A stretch of DNA of 64,000 nucleotides from UBA6168 sp964573725 (GTDB lineage Bacteria; Bacteroidota; Bacteroidia; Chitinophagales; Saprospiraceae), in assembly GCA_964573725.1 (NCBI GenBank), contig CAZNLJ010000006.1:1-64000 (forward strand), written 5' to 3'. The notes below the pieces were generated by a model that was not told where the DNA came from, did no database searches, and worked only from the letters and a program-made list of their open reading frames with translations. Numbering within the stretch: the first letter of the stretch is position 1; each line of letters starts with the position of its first letter. The position numbers and the translations under genes are program-made. Of the stretch, positions 35,025 through 43,995 are shown piece after piece.

Positions 35025-36470
35025 TCAGGTATGGTCCGTGACTTCCGTCACCTTGAGGGTATTGGTGCGCAGCCGGTATTTGAGCGGCATGGAGGCGATG
35101 TTGACCACCAGGTCGCCCGGCATCACCTCGCCCGCCTGGCGCAGGATGGAAATGATGTCCTCGATGGTCTCGTCCGTGGTGGTGAATTTGTCGTAATAAA
35201 AGCCACGCACGCCCCAGACGAGGTTGAGGGTGGCCAGGAGGTGCATCCGGTCCGAAAAAATGAAGATCTTCCGTTTCGGCCGGCGGCTCGAGACCTTGAA
35301 GGCGGTGTAGCCGGTGACGGTCATGCCGGTGATGGCACGGGCATCCAGTTTTTCCGCGACATCCACGGCATTGAAGCAGATGACGTCACTGATGAAGGTG
35401 CTCGATTTCGGGGACGGTACCGGGAAGCGCAGTTGGTAGAACTTGTTCTTTTCGATATGGTGGATGATCTTGGTCATCGTCTCGATGACCAGGACCGGAT
35501 GTTTTCCGGTGGCGGTTTCCCCGCTGAGCATGACGGCATCTGCCCCGTCCAGTACCGCATTGGCTACGTCCGTGACTTCCGGCCGGGTCGGGCTCGGGTT
35601 TTCGATCATGGATTCCATCATCTGGGTGGCTACGATGACCGGCCGGGCCCGTTGCAGGCACTTCTGGATGATGGTCTTCTGGATCAGCGGCAGTTCCTCG
35701 ATGGGCACCTCTATGCCGAGGTCGCCCCGGGCGATCATGATGGCGTTGGAGTTCTTGATGATCTTGTCGATCCGCTCCAGGGCCTCGGGTTTTTCGATCT
35801 TGGAGATGATCTTGGCCGGATGTCCCTTGGCATCGATGCGGGTGCGGAGGTCCTTGAGGTCCTTGGGCGACCTGACGAAGGAGAGGGCAATCCAGTTGAC
35901 GGGTTGCGTCAGGATGAAGTCGAGGTCGCGGATATCCTTTTCCGTCAGGGCCGGCAAGGATACTTTGGTATTCGGCAGGTTGACCCCCTTGTTCGATTTC
36001 AGCGGCCCGCCGTGCGTCACTTTCAGCCGGACGGTATCCTTGCCGTTGGTGTCGAGGACGACCAGGCGGATCTTGCCGTCGTCTACCAGGACTTCCTCCC
36101 CGATGCGGACATCCTTGGCCAGTTGCTGGTAGCTCATGTAGATGTGTTCCTTGGTGCCTTCGCAGGGTTGGTTGACGAAAGTGATCTCGTCGCCCGCCGA
36201 AAGGGGGAGGGGCTCGTCCTTGATCTTGCCGACCCGCAGTTTCGGCCCCTGCAGGTCCGCCAGGATGCCGATGTGCAGGTTGAACCGTTCGTTGATCTGC
36301 CGGATATACTGGATGACCTGCCGGTGGTCCTCGTGGGTGCCGTGGGAAAAGTTGAGGCGGAAGATGTCCACGCCCGCATGGGCCAGGGCCAGGAGTTGCT
36401 CGTAAGCGTTGCTGGCAGGGCCTACGGTCGCTACGATCTTGGTGTTCAGGTCGGTCAAGCTATTGTTCAT
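35025..36470 (-). CDS. pyk: Pyruvate kinase
   Basis: 481-residue glycolytic enzyme converting phosphoenolpyruvate and ADP to pyruvate and ATP. Family marks: TKIVATVGPASN, DIFRLNFSHGTHEDH, ILADLQGPKLRVG, the active-site signature region IISKIEKPEALE, IMIARGDLGIEVP, and VATQMMESMIENPSPTRPE followed by VLDGADAVMLSGETATGKHP. The C-terminal regulatory domain is complete. A strong promoter lies about 200 bases upstream, leaving a long leader. dut follows 34 bases downstream. Confidence 0.98.
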   Translation of the reverse strand: MNNSLTDLNTKIVATVGPASNAYEQLLALAHAGVDIFRLNFSHGTHEDHRQVIQYIRQINERFNLHIGILADLQGPKLRVGKIKDEPLPLSAGDEITFVNQPCEGTKEHIYMSYQQLAKDVRIGEEVLVDDGKIRLVVLDTNGKDTVRLKVTHGGPLKSNKGVNLPNTKVSLPALTEKDIRDLDFILTQPVNWIALSFVRSPKDLKDLRTRIDAKGHPAKIISKIEKPEALERIDKIIKNSNAIMIARGDLGIEVPIEELPLIQKTIIQKCLQRARPVIVATQMMESMIENPSPTRPEVTDVANAVLDGADAVMLSGETATGKHPVLVIETMTKIIHHIEKNKFYQLRFPVPSPKSSTFISDVICFNAVDVAEKLDARAITGMTVTGYTAFKVSSRRPKRKIFIFSDRMHLLATLNLVWGVRGFYYDKFTTTDETIEDIISILRQAGEVMPGDLVVNIASMPLKYRLRTNTLKVTEVTDHT

Positions 36471-36845
36471 ATTGCGTCGTTGTGGCGGCGGAGGTTTCCG
36501 GCGGAACAGGTGCGGTACAGCGACCGTCCATGACGGGCTTGTGTACCGGCAGCACCGGTGCCGACGGTTCGGAATGGCGGACTTTCGTCGGTTATCCTTT
36601 TTGTTTGCAGGTGGTTAGGGACAATGGGCATGCGAAAGGGTTCCCGCGGCAGGGGAATGGAAGACCAGGGCAACCGGGGGCCAAAAGTAATCTACTCCGC
36701 AGACTTGACAAATCCTCCGCCTACAAAAAAAGGCGGAAAAGTCCGGGGGGGCAGGTAAACCGGCCAAAACAGAAAAATTTTTTTTTCAATCGGCGTAGTT
36801 TGTCTTTCTTTGCAAAAATTTTTCAGAACCTTAAATGCGTTTGTC
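36471..36845. other. Divergent region between pyk and acpP
   Basis: 375 bases without a gene. The half next to acpP is AT-rich (36740-36845) and includes a promoter-like CTTTCTTTG at 36804-36812 on the plus strand, one base off TAnnTTTG, with no good -33 box. The pyk promoter lies at 36682-36712 on the minus strand; the stretch 36471-36675 would be the pyk leader, in which I see no recognised riboswitch. Confidence 0.5.
36682..36712 (-). promoter_or_regulatory. Promoter of pyk(-dut)
   Basis: On the minus strand TTTG (36712 down to 36709), a 19-base spacer, then TACTTTTG (36689 down to 36682): an exact match to the Bacteroidota consensus in both boxes and spacing. It implies a leader of about 200 bases. 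Confidence 0.75.
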
Positions 36846-37082
36846 ATGTCCAACATCACAGAGAGAGTAACAAAAATCATCGTGGAGAAGCTGGGCGTAG
36901 AGGCTTCCGAGGTGACCATAGATGCCAGCTTCACCAACGACCTTGGTGCGGATTCCCTCGACACGGTGGAATTGATCATGGAATTGGAAAAGGAATTCGA
37001 TATCTCCATTCCGGATGAGCAGGCCGAAAAGATCCAGACGGTCGGCCAGGCCATCAGCTACCTGGAGGAACAGCTGGGATGA
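36846..37082 (+). CDS. acpP: Acyl carrier protein
   Basis: 78-residue acidic carrier of growing acyl chains. The phosphopantetheine serine lies in DLGADSLDTVELIMELEKEF, the classic DSL motif. The start at 36846 gives the family N-terminus MSNITERVTKIIVEKLGV; an in-frame start 12 codons upstream adds unrelated residues. Conserved order acpP-fabF-rnc follows on the same strand, though with a 533-base gap to fabF. The AT-rich upstream region probably holds its promoter. Confidence 0.98.
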   Translation: MSNITERVTKIIVEKLGVEASEVTIDASFTNDLGADSLDTVELIMELEKEFDISIPDEQAEKIQTVGQAISYLEEQLG

Positions 37083-37615
37083 TGTGACGGGCAGGCCTTC
37101 CGCCCGCCCCCGCCCGACACCCGGAAAGGCTAAGGTACGCGAACCTTCCTTTCCGGGTCGTGCGGTCCACACAAATCCCCGACAACCGGCGTCAGGTCCG
37201 CCGTAAAAACACCTTGACCGGCCCTTCAGCGGCCGGCACGCCCGACAACCGATCCCACCTTCGCCATTCCGCGCCCGGGTCCTGCCCCTTGTCCCTCCGC
37301 CGGTCAGGTGGGCTTCCGGAAAATCCGGTTTCCCCGGAAAGGTCCGTGTATCGGAACCGGTGAATCATGGCTTCCGGCCGGCCGCCCCCCCGGTATGGCA
37401 CGGGGCAGGGAACCCTGGCCTCCCCGCCCGACTCCGATACCGGATTTCCGGTGCGTCCGGCCTCGCCGGTTTTTCTTATCTTGGTCCGGTACGGCGTTCG
37501 GCAGGTCGACGGATTTGCTTTCCTACCTCCGCCGGATGCCGGTACTTCCGGAAAAATGGCAACACCGCCGGATTTCCGCCGGATAACAAATGCCGAACAT
37601 CGATAAAAAACAATT
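37083..37615. other. Intergenic region between acpP and fabF
   Basis: 533 bases with no credible ORF. This is unusually long for acpP-fabF, which are often only tens of bases apart. No clear terminator or consensus promoter was found. Confidence 0.5.
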
Positions 37616-38863
37616 ATGAGAAGGGTCGTCATCACGGGTATGGGAGTATTGACTCCCATCGGCAACAATATTCCTGCGTATCTCGACGGACTGATGAACG
37701 GTCGGAGCGGGGCGGGTCCCATCACGTTGTTCGACGTCAGTCAGTTCAAGACGCAGTTCGCCTGCGAAATCAAGGACTTCGACCCGGATGATTTCCTGGA
37801 TAGGAAGGAAGCCCGGAAGCTGGACCGTTTCGCCATCTTCGCCATGGTATCCGCCGCCGAGGCCGTCACGGCATCCGGGCTGCTGCCGGACCATTTCGAC
37901 CCGGACCGGGTGGGGGTCATCTATTCCTCCGGTATCGGCGGCATGAACACCCTGGAACAGGAAGTGGAGACTTTCATCCTGGGCAATGGCATCCCCCGCT
38001 ACAATCCTTTCCTGATTCCCAAGATGATCTCGGATATCGCCGCCGGACACATTTCCATGAAATACGGCTTCCGGGGCATCAACTATTCCATCGTCTCCGC
38101 CTGCGCCTCCTCCACCCACGCCATCATGGCGGCTTTCGATTACATCCGCTGGGGGCGCAATGACATCATCGTGGCGGGCGGGTCCGAAGCGGCCATCAAC
38201 AAGATCGGCGTCGGCGGATTCAGCGCCATGAAGGCCCTCTCCACCCGCAACGACGACCCCCTGACCGCTTCCAGGCCCTTCGATGCCGCCCGCGACGGAT
38301 TCGTTCTGGGGGAAGGGGCCGGCACCCTCGTCCTGGAAGAGCTGGAACACGCCCTCCGCAGGGGGGCGACCATCTACGGGGAAGTGGTCGGCGCCGGTGC
38401 GACCGCGGATGCCTACCACCTGACGGCCCCCCATCCTGAAGGACTGGGTGCCGCCAATGTCATGAAAACGGCACTGGAGGATGCGGGTATGGTTCCCTCC
38501 GACATCGATTACATCAATGTGCACGGTACCTCCACCCCCTTGGGAGACCTCGCCGAGGTCAAGGCCATCGAGAAGGTCTTCGGAGCGGATGCCTACCGTC
38601 TGAGCATCTCCTCCACCAAATCCATGACCGGCCATCTCCTCGGGGCGGCCGGTGCCATCGAGGCGATAGCAGGCGTGCTGGCCATGAACCACGATTTCAT
38701 CCCCCCGACCATCAACCACTTCGAGGACGACCCGGCATTCGACAGCCGGCTGGACCTGTCCTTCAACGTGGCCAGGAAGAAAGAAGTAAACGCTTTTCTG
38801 AGCAATACCTTCGGATTCGGCGGACATAACGCCTCCGTCATCATCCGTAAGTTCCAGGGATAA
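37616..38863 (+). CDS. fabF: Beta-ketoacyl-ACP synthase II
   Basis: 415-residue condensing enzyme that extends acyl-ACP with malonyl-ACP. The start gives MRRVVITGMGVLTPIGNN, the family N-terminus. The Cys-His-His triad is present: the nucleophile in VSACASSTHA, first His in NVHGTSTPLGD and second in KSMTGHLLGAAGAIEA. Normal length. It lies between acpP and rnc, a widespread order. Confidence 0.98.
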   Translation: MRRVVITGMGVLTPIGNNIPAYLDGLMNGRSGAGPITLFDVSQFKTQFACEIKDFDPDDFLDRKEARKLDRFAIFAMVSAAEAVTASGLLPDHFDPDRVGVIYSSGIGGMNTLEQEVETFILGNGIPRYNPFLIPKMISDIAAGHISMKYGFRGINYSIVSACASSTHAIMAAFDYIRWGRNDIIVAGGSEAAINKIGVGGFSAMKALSTRNDDPLTASRPFDAARDGFVLGEGAGTLVLEELEHALRRGATIYGEVVGAGATADAYHLTAPHPEGLGAANVMKTALEDAGMVPSDIDYINVHGTSTPLGDLAEVKAIEKVFGADAYRLSISSTKSMTGHLLGAAGAIEAIAGVLAMNHDFIPPTINHFEDDPAFDSRLDLSFNVARKKEVNAFLSNTFGFGGHNASVIIRKFQG

Positions 38864-39316
38864 CCCTGCCCGGTGTCTCCGGGGGTACAAGTCCGTACAT
38901 GCCCTCGGCCCGCCGCCGATCCAACATTCCGCGGAAGCCTTGCCCGCTTCCGGGCCGCCGTATCTCCCCCCTCGACGGGGCAGCCGGCAGCCCGGAGGTT
39001 CCGACACCTTTTCGGCTGCTATCCCGGAACGACGAATCAACCGGCCCCCGCTGGGCAATCTTCCCTCCCCCTGGTCCGGCTTCGCCCGGATCTTTCGGCA
39101 CGACCCGGTCTTTCCGGTGCGGATCACGTCGACAGGGCACTTTTTTTGCCCCCGACCGGTTGTAATTCCGAACCGCACTTCCGACACGGGCCCGCCTGCC
39201 GCCGAAGGTATCGGACAGAAGGCAAAAGTATGGGAACGGCCTCCCTCGGGCGGCCCTTGCGTTCATTTCCGCCGGCAGTCGGTTTGCCTGCCGGGGGGAC
39301 TCAAACAAATTTAGCC
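38864..39316 (+). other. Region between fabF and rnc
   Basis: 453 bases. The rnc frame is open through all of it but the translation is not protein-like, so I do not treat it as coding. An ATG at 39230 is a possible but less likely rnc start. Confidence 0.45.
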
Positions 39317-40105
39317 TTGGTACGACTGATCCTCCGACTCCACAACCGCTTCATCCACAAAGACAAGGAATTTGCCCGCAAAATAAGGCCGCTCATCGGC
39401 TTCACCCCGGCTGACCTCAGCATCTTCCGCCTGGCTTTTTCCCACAAGTCCAATTCCTCGGAAAAATCCTACGCCATCCAAAACAACGAACGGCTGGAAT
39501 TCCTCGGGGATGCCATCCTCGGTACCATCGTGGGGGATTACCTCTTTCGGAAATACCCGAATGCCAACGAGGGCTTCCTCACCAAGATGCGCTCCAAGAT
39601 CGTCAAGCGGAACACCCTCAATAAGATCGGCGACAAGATGGGCCTGGATATGTTGCTGCAGGACTTCAGCCAGGCCAGGTTGAGCCGCTCCATGCTGGGC
39701 AATGCCGTCGAGGCGTTGGTCGGGGCGGTCTACCTGGAAAGGGGTTACGCGGGCACCCGCCGCTTCGTCATCCGCAAGATCCTCCGCAACTACGTCGATA
39801 TCCACGAGCTGGAACTTTACGACGACAACTACAAGAGCCAACTGCTGGAGTGGTGCCAAAAGAACGGCCAGACGGTCTCTTACAAGCTTATCGCCCGCTA
39901 TAAATTCGAAAAACGGGACCGCTTCAAGGTCGCCGTCATGATCGATGGCCAGAAAGTGGCGACAGCGGACGATTTCAATAAGAAAAGTGCGGAACAGACC
40001 GCTTCCGAAAAGGCACTTCTCGCCCTTGGAATCAAGACGGCCGGCATGGACGAGGATCGGGATGATTCCGACGACGAGGACGGGGAGTCGGACGATCAGG
40101 ACTGA
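39317..40105 (+). CDS. rnc: Ribonuclease III
   Basis: 262-residue double-strand-specific endoribonuclease that processes rRNA precursors. The catalytic signature NNERLEFLGDAILG and the second acidic site region LGNAVEALVGAVYLERG are present, followed by a double-stranded-RNA-binding domain (YKSQLLEWCQKNGQTVSY to SAEQTASEKALLALG). It ends in a very acidic tail (DEDRDDSDDEDGESDDQD). I place the start at TTG 39317 (MVRLILRLHNRF...KEFARKIRPLIGFTP), which matches the family N-terminus; ATG 39230 would add 29 unlikely residues. The 3' end overlaps the convergent hydantoinase gene by 10 bases. Confidence 0.93.
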   Translation: MVRLILRLHNRFIHKDKEFARKIRPLIGFTPADLSIFRLAFSHKSNSSEKSYAIQNNERLEFLGDAILGTIVGDYLFRKYPNANEGFLTKMRSKIVKRNTLNKIGDKMGLDMLLQDFSQARLSRSMLGNAVEALVGAVYLERGYAGTRRFVIRKILRNYVDIHELELYDDNYKSQLLEWCQKNGQTVSYKLIARYKFEKRDRFKVAVMIDGQKVATADDFNKKSAEQTASEKALLALGIKTAGMDEDRDDSDDEDGESDDQD

Positions 40106-43100
40106 TCCGGCTGCCCGGGCGGGCCGTACCCGCCCCCGCCGGGTGTCTCGATCGTGATGCGGTCCCCTGCCGCCAACCGGATGGCCGCCGAACCCGCCAA
40201 TTCCATCGGAATGCCGCTCCGGACCACCCATTGCCGGCCGGCCTCCCCGGCTTTCCCGCCCGCCAATCCGTATGGGCCCTCCCGCCTGTGTTGGGATAAG
40301 ACCGTCACCTCCACCGGTGCCAGGAAGGTCAGCACCCGGACCAGTCCGTCCCCGCCCCGCCATCGGCCCGCCCCGCCGGAGCCCTCCCGCAAGGCAAAGG
40401 TTTCCAAACGTACGGGATACCGGAATTCCAGCTCCTCCGGATCGGTCATCCGGGTATTGGTCATGTGTTGGTGGACCCCGCTGCGCCCGTGGAAACCCCG
40501 GCCGGCACCACTTCCCCCGCCGATGGTCTCGTAATAACCGAAGTCTTCGTTCCCGAACAGGAAGTTGTTCATGGTTCCCTGGCTGCAGGCGGTATGCAGG
40601 ACCGGAGCGAGGGCCTTGAGCAAGGTGTCGGTCAGCCGTTGGCTCAGTTCGGTATTGCCGCCGACCACCGCCGGCCAGGTGGCCGGGTCGCTGCCGAAGG
40701 CGGGGTCCAGGCAAGTGCCGGTGGGTAAATGGATGCGGACACGCTGCAACAAGCCTTCGTTCAGCGGGATATCCTTGCGGCACAACAGGCGGAGCACATA
40801 CAGGACCACGCTGTAGACGATGGACCGGTTGGCGTTGAGGTTGTGCGGGTGAACCGGGGCGGTTCCGTCGAAGTCGATGTCCAGGCTGTTGTCCTTTACC
40901 GCGAGGCGGACACAAAGCCGGGTTCCGTCGTCGAGGGTTTCCGCTGCGCGGAAGGTCTGTCCCGCCTGTTCCTGCAGCACCGGCAGCAAGGCATCGGCGG
41001 CTTGTTCCTGCAAGGCCTTCATGTAGCGGTGCAGGGTCTCGATACCATGGGCATCGGCCAGCTCGCGCAGTTGGCGGGCACCGGCCCGGAGGCTGGCCAG
41101 GGCCGCCGACAGGTCGGCCAGGTTTTCGGCGGGCGCACGGCTGGGGTAGGGGGCCGACCGGAGGAGGTCCTCGATGGCTTCCCATTGGGGGATGCCGCCG
41201 TGGACCAGGTGGCAGGGCGGGAAAACGACCCCTTCCTCCTCCAGGCGACGGGCATCCGGCGGCATGGACCCCGGCCGTGTCCCGCCGAGTTCCGCATGAT
41301 GGGCCCGGTTGATGACGTAACCGATCAGCGGCGGGGGGGAATCCTGGTCCGATGCGCCGTATACGGCCTGCAGCAAGGTCAGGTCGGGCAGGTGGGAGCC
41401 GCCGTAGGCCGGATGGTTGGTCAGGATGACATCGCCGGGACCGGGCGGCAAGGCCTGCAGCATATGCCGGGCACACATGCCGAGGCTGCCGAGGTGTACG
41501 GGGATGTGGGGGGCATTGACCAACAGGGATCCCGCCGCATCCAGCAGGGCACAGGAAAAGTCGAGCCTTTCCTTGATATTGACCGATCGGGCCGTCCGTT
41601 GGAGCTGGGTCCCCATCTCCAGCGCGATGGCCCGGAACCGGTTGGTGAAGAGAGCCAGCCGGATGGGGTCGGCATCCTCCTCCGCCACCGGTTCCGCCAC
41701 CGGCGGCGGGGGGGCGGGCGCGGATGGCGGCTTTTGTGTCAACACGAGGTTGCCACCGGGTCGGACGCTCAGCTGCCAGCCGTCCGGCAGGAAGGCGGTC
41801 GCCTGTGCCTGCGACAGGATGGCGGGGCCGGCCAGGGTCTCACCGGCCGGGAGTGTTTCCCAAGGGATTGTCCGGATGGTCCTCGGGCGGTGCAGGTCGG
41901 ACGGGACGGCCGATGCCCGGGTGGGGGTCCCGGCCGTCGGCGCAGCGGGAAGCGCCGCCACCACCCGCAGGAACTCCACCTCCAAGGGGCGGCTGTCGGG
42001 TGCATACCCGTACCGGTTCGCATACTGCCGGCGGTAGGCCGCTTCGAGCTGGGGAAAAGGCACCGCCAGCAGGTCGATGAGCAGGCCGCTTGTCTGGCCG
42101 GCCTGCCGCAGGGACACCGAGGCGGTCCGGATGGCCGCTTGCTCCGGCGGCCCCTGCGCCGCCAGGGCCCGCATGGCTTCGTCGGCCAGTTCCCGGTACA
42201 TGGCAGGCAGGCGGGGAAGGCAGGCTTCCAAGGGGAGGAGGACCTGCCGTTCCGACAAATGGGATACGGCGGTCTGGCCGATACCGTAGGCACTGAGCAA
42301 ACCGGCATCGAAGGGCAGGATGACGGTCCGGATGCGCAGCAGGGCCGCCACCTGGCAGGCATGCAGCCCACCCGCCCCGCCGAAGGCGACCAGCGCATAG
42401 TCGGCAGGGTCGAAGCCGCGGGCGATGGAAATGCGGCGAATCGCCTCGGCCATCGTTTCGTTGGCCAGTTGGTCGAAACCTTCCAGCAAGGCCCGGGCGG
42501 TCAGTTCCCGGCCGGTTTTTTCGCGAATGGCCGCCCGCACGGCTTCCAGGGCTTGCCGGGCAGCTTCCCGGCGGACCGGTATACCCATGGCGCGGGGGTC
42601 GAACTTGCCCAACAGCAGGTTGATGTCCGTCAGGGTGAGCGGACCGCCGGCCCCGTAACAGGCGGGACCGGGGTCGGCACCGGCACTTTCCGGCCCCACC
42701 ACCAACTGGTGACCATCGAAACGGCAAATTGAGCCGCCGCCCGCCGCCACGGTCTCGATGGCCAAACAAGGCGCGGAGAAGGAAAGTGTACCGACCTGGG
42801 TCGTCCGGTCATAGTCATACTGCCCGTCGAACCGGGATGCGTCCGTGCTGGTTCCGCCCATGTCAAATCCGATGACCCGTTGGAACCCCAGGGTCCGTGC
42901 GACCGCCGCCACCCCGACCACCCCGCCCGCGGGCCCGCTGAGCAGGCTGTCCTTCGCATGAAAAGCCTCCGCCGGGGTCAGCTCGCCGGCACTGCTCATC
43001 AAATGGAGCCGGCACCCCTCGGCACCTTCTGTGCGGAGGCTGGTCCGTATGTTGTCCAGGTACCGACCCAGGACAGGTTGCAGGCATGCGTTGACGACCG

Positions 43101-43956
43101 TCGCCTGCGCCCGCGGCAACAGCTGGAGGGTGGGGGACAGGATGTGGGAGACGGAGCGGTAAGGGATGCCGATGCGGTCCAGGGCCGCCGCCAATTGTCG
43201 CTCATGGGCCGGATACGCCCAGGCATGCAGCAAGGCGATGGCCACGGACCGGACGCCGGTCTCACGGACCTGCGCCAGCACCCGCTCGATTTCCCGATCC
43301 GTCAGGGAGGTGACGACCGACCCGTCCGCGGCCATCCGCTCCGCCACCTCCACGACGCTTTGGTAGTGGATGGACGGTGCGGGAATGTCCAGTTGGAACA
43401 GCTCCGGCCTTTGTTGGGTGCCGATCCGCAACAGGTCGCCGAACCCCCGGGTGACCAGGAGTGTCACCGGGGCGACCTTCCCTTCCAACAGGGCGTTGGT
43501 GCCTTTGGTGGTGCCCAGCCGGAAGTGCATGGGCGGTAAGGGCCGGTCCAGGGGCGTACCCGTCGCCAGGCGGGCCGCCAGGATGGGCGCCTCCTCACCA
43601 TTGCGCAGTTCGAACAGGCCGGGTAGGGCGGCGGCAGGCATATCCAGGGGCGCATCCAGGTACAGCCGTTGCGTTTCCGGGTCGACCCGGACCACGGTCC
43701 GGGTCGACCCGGAAGGGTCGGCCAGGGCGCGGAAGGAGTAGCCGCGGAGCAAGTCCAATGGCCAGGGCCAGGTGTGCCGGACGGCGATACAGGAAGGCGA
43801 ATCCAGCCGGAGGAGCTCGCCGCGCAGGCAGCCGCTCGACAATACCTTGAGCCGGATGGGGCCGCCGCCCCCGGGTGGGCGGGCCAGGCAGTCCGTGAAG
43901 GTGCCGCCGGTATCCACGGCAATGTGCCAGGTCGTTCCGTGGTCGTACATGATCAA
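40096..43956 (-). CDS. Fused hydantoinase A/B, 5-oxoprolinase-type (ATP-dependent)
   Basis: 1286 residues, the length of eukaryotic-type 5-oxoprolinase. The N-terminal half is HyuA-like: VDTGGTFTDCLARP, FRLGTTKGTNALLEGK, IGFDMGGTSTDASRFDG (ATP-binding, actin-like fold). The C-terminal half (from about residue 760) is HyuB-like: ALFTNRFRAIALEMGTQLQR, VNIKERLDFSCALLD, VHLGSLGMC, TNHPAYGGSHLPDLT. It most likely opens 5-oxo-L-proline to glutamate at the cost of ATP, scavenging a damage product of glutamine/glutathione; hydantoin substrates remain possible. It is downstream of the DUF819 gene on the same strand, 39 bases away. Confidence 0.9.
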   Translation of the reverse strand: MIMYDHGTTWHIAVDTGGTFTDCLARPPGGGGPIRLKVLSSGCLRGELLRLDSPSCIAVRHTWPWPLDLLRGYSFRALADPSGSTRTVVRVDPETQRLYLDAPLDMPAAALPGLFELRNGEEAPILAARLATGTPLDRPLPPMHFRLGTTKGTNALLEGKVAPVTLLVTRGFGDLLRIGTQQRPELFQLDIPAPSIHYQSVVEVAERMAADGSVVTSLTDREIERVLAQVRETGVRSVAIALLHAWAYPAHERQLAAALDRIGIPYRSVSHILSPTLQLLPRAQATVVNACLQPVLGRYLDNIRTSLRTEGAEGCRLHLMSSAGELTPAEAFHAKDSLLSGPAGGVVGVAAVARTLGFQRVIGFDMGGTSTDASRFDGQYDYDRTTQVGTLSFSAPCLAIETVAAGGGSICRFDGHQLVVGPESAGADPGPACYGAGGPLTLTDINLLLGKFDPRAMGIPVRREAARQALEAVRAAIREKTGRELTARALLEGFDQLANETMAEAIRRISIARGFDPADYALVAFGGAGGLHACQVAALLRIRTVILPFDAGLLSAYGIGQTAVSHLSERQVLLPLEACLPRLPAMYRELADEAMRALAAQGPPEQAAIRTASVSLRQAGQTSGLLIDLLAVPFPQLEAAYRRQYANRYGYAPDSRPLEVEFLRVVAALPAAPTAGTPTRASAVPSDLHRPRTIRTIPWETLPAGETLAGPAILSQAQATAFLPDGWQLSVRPGGNLVLTQKPPSAPAPPPPVAEPVAEEDADPIRLALFTNRFRAIALEMGTQLQRTARSVNIKERLDFSCALLDAAGSLLVNAPHIPVHLGSLGMCARHMLQALPPGPGDVILTNHPAYGGSHLPDLTLLQAVYGASDQDSPPPLIGYVINRAHHAELGGTRPGSMPPDARRLEEEGVVFPPCHLVHGGIPQWEAIEDLLRSAPYPSRAPAENLADLSAALASLRAGARQLRELADAHGIETLHRYMKALQEQAADALLPVLQEQAGQTFRAAETLDDGTRLCVRLAVKDNSLDIDFDGTAPVHPHNLNANRSIVYSVVLYVLRLLCRKDIPLNEGLLQRVRIHLPTGTCLDPAFGSDPATWPAVVGGNTELSQRLTDTLLKALAPVLHTACSQGTMNNFLFGNEDFGYYETIGGGSGAGRGFHGRSGVHQHMTNTRMTDPEELEFRYPVRLETFALREGSGGAGRWRGGDGLVRVLTFLAPVEVTVLSQHRREGPYGLAGGKAGEAGRQWVVRSGIPMELAGSAAIRLAAGDRITIETPGGGGYGPPGQPDQS

Positions 43957-43995
43957 CTGTCGATGAAGGTACGGATAAAGGAAAGTATTTCGGAA

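Noticed and set aside
38873..39316. 150-residue N-terminal extension of RNase III
   Set aside because: Low-complexity, Pro/Arg-rich translation; the family N-terminus aligns from the TTG at 39317.
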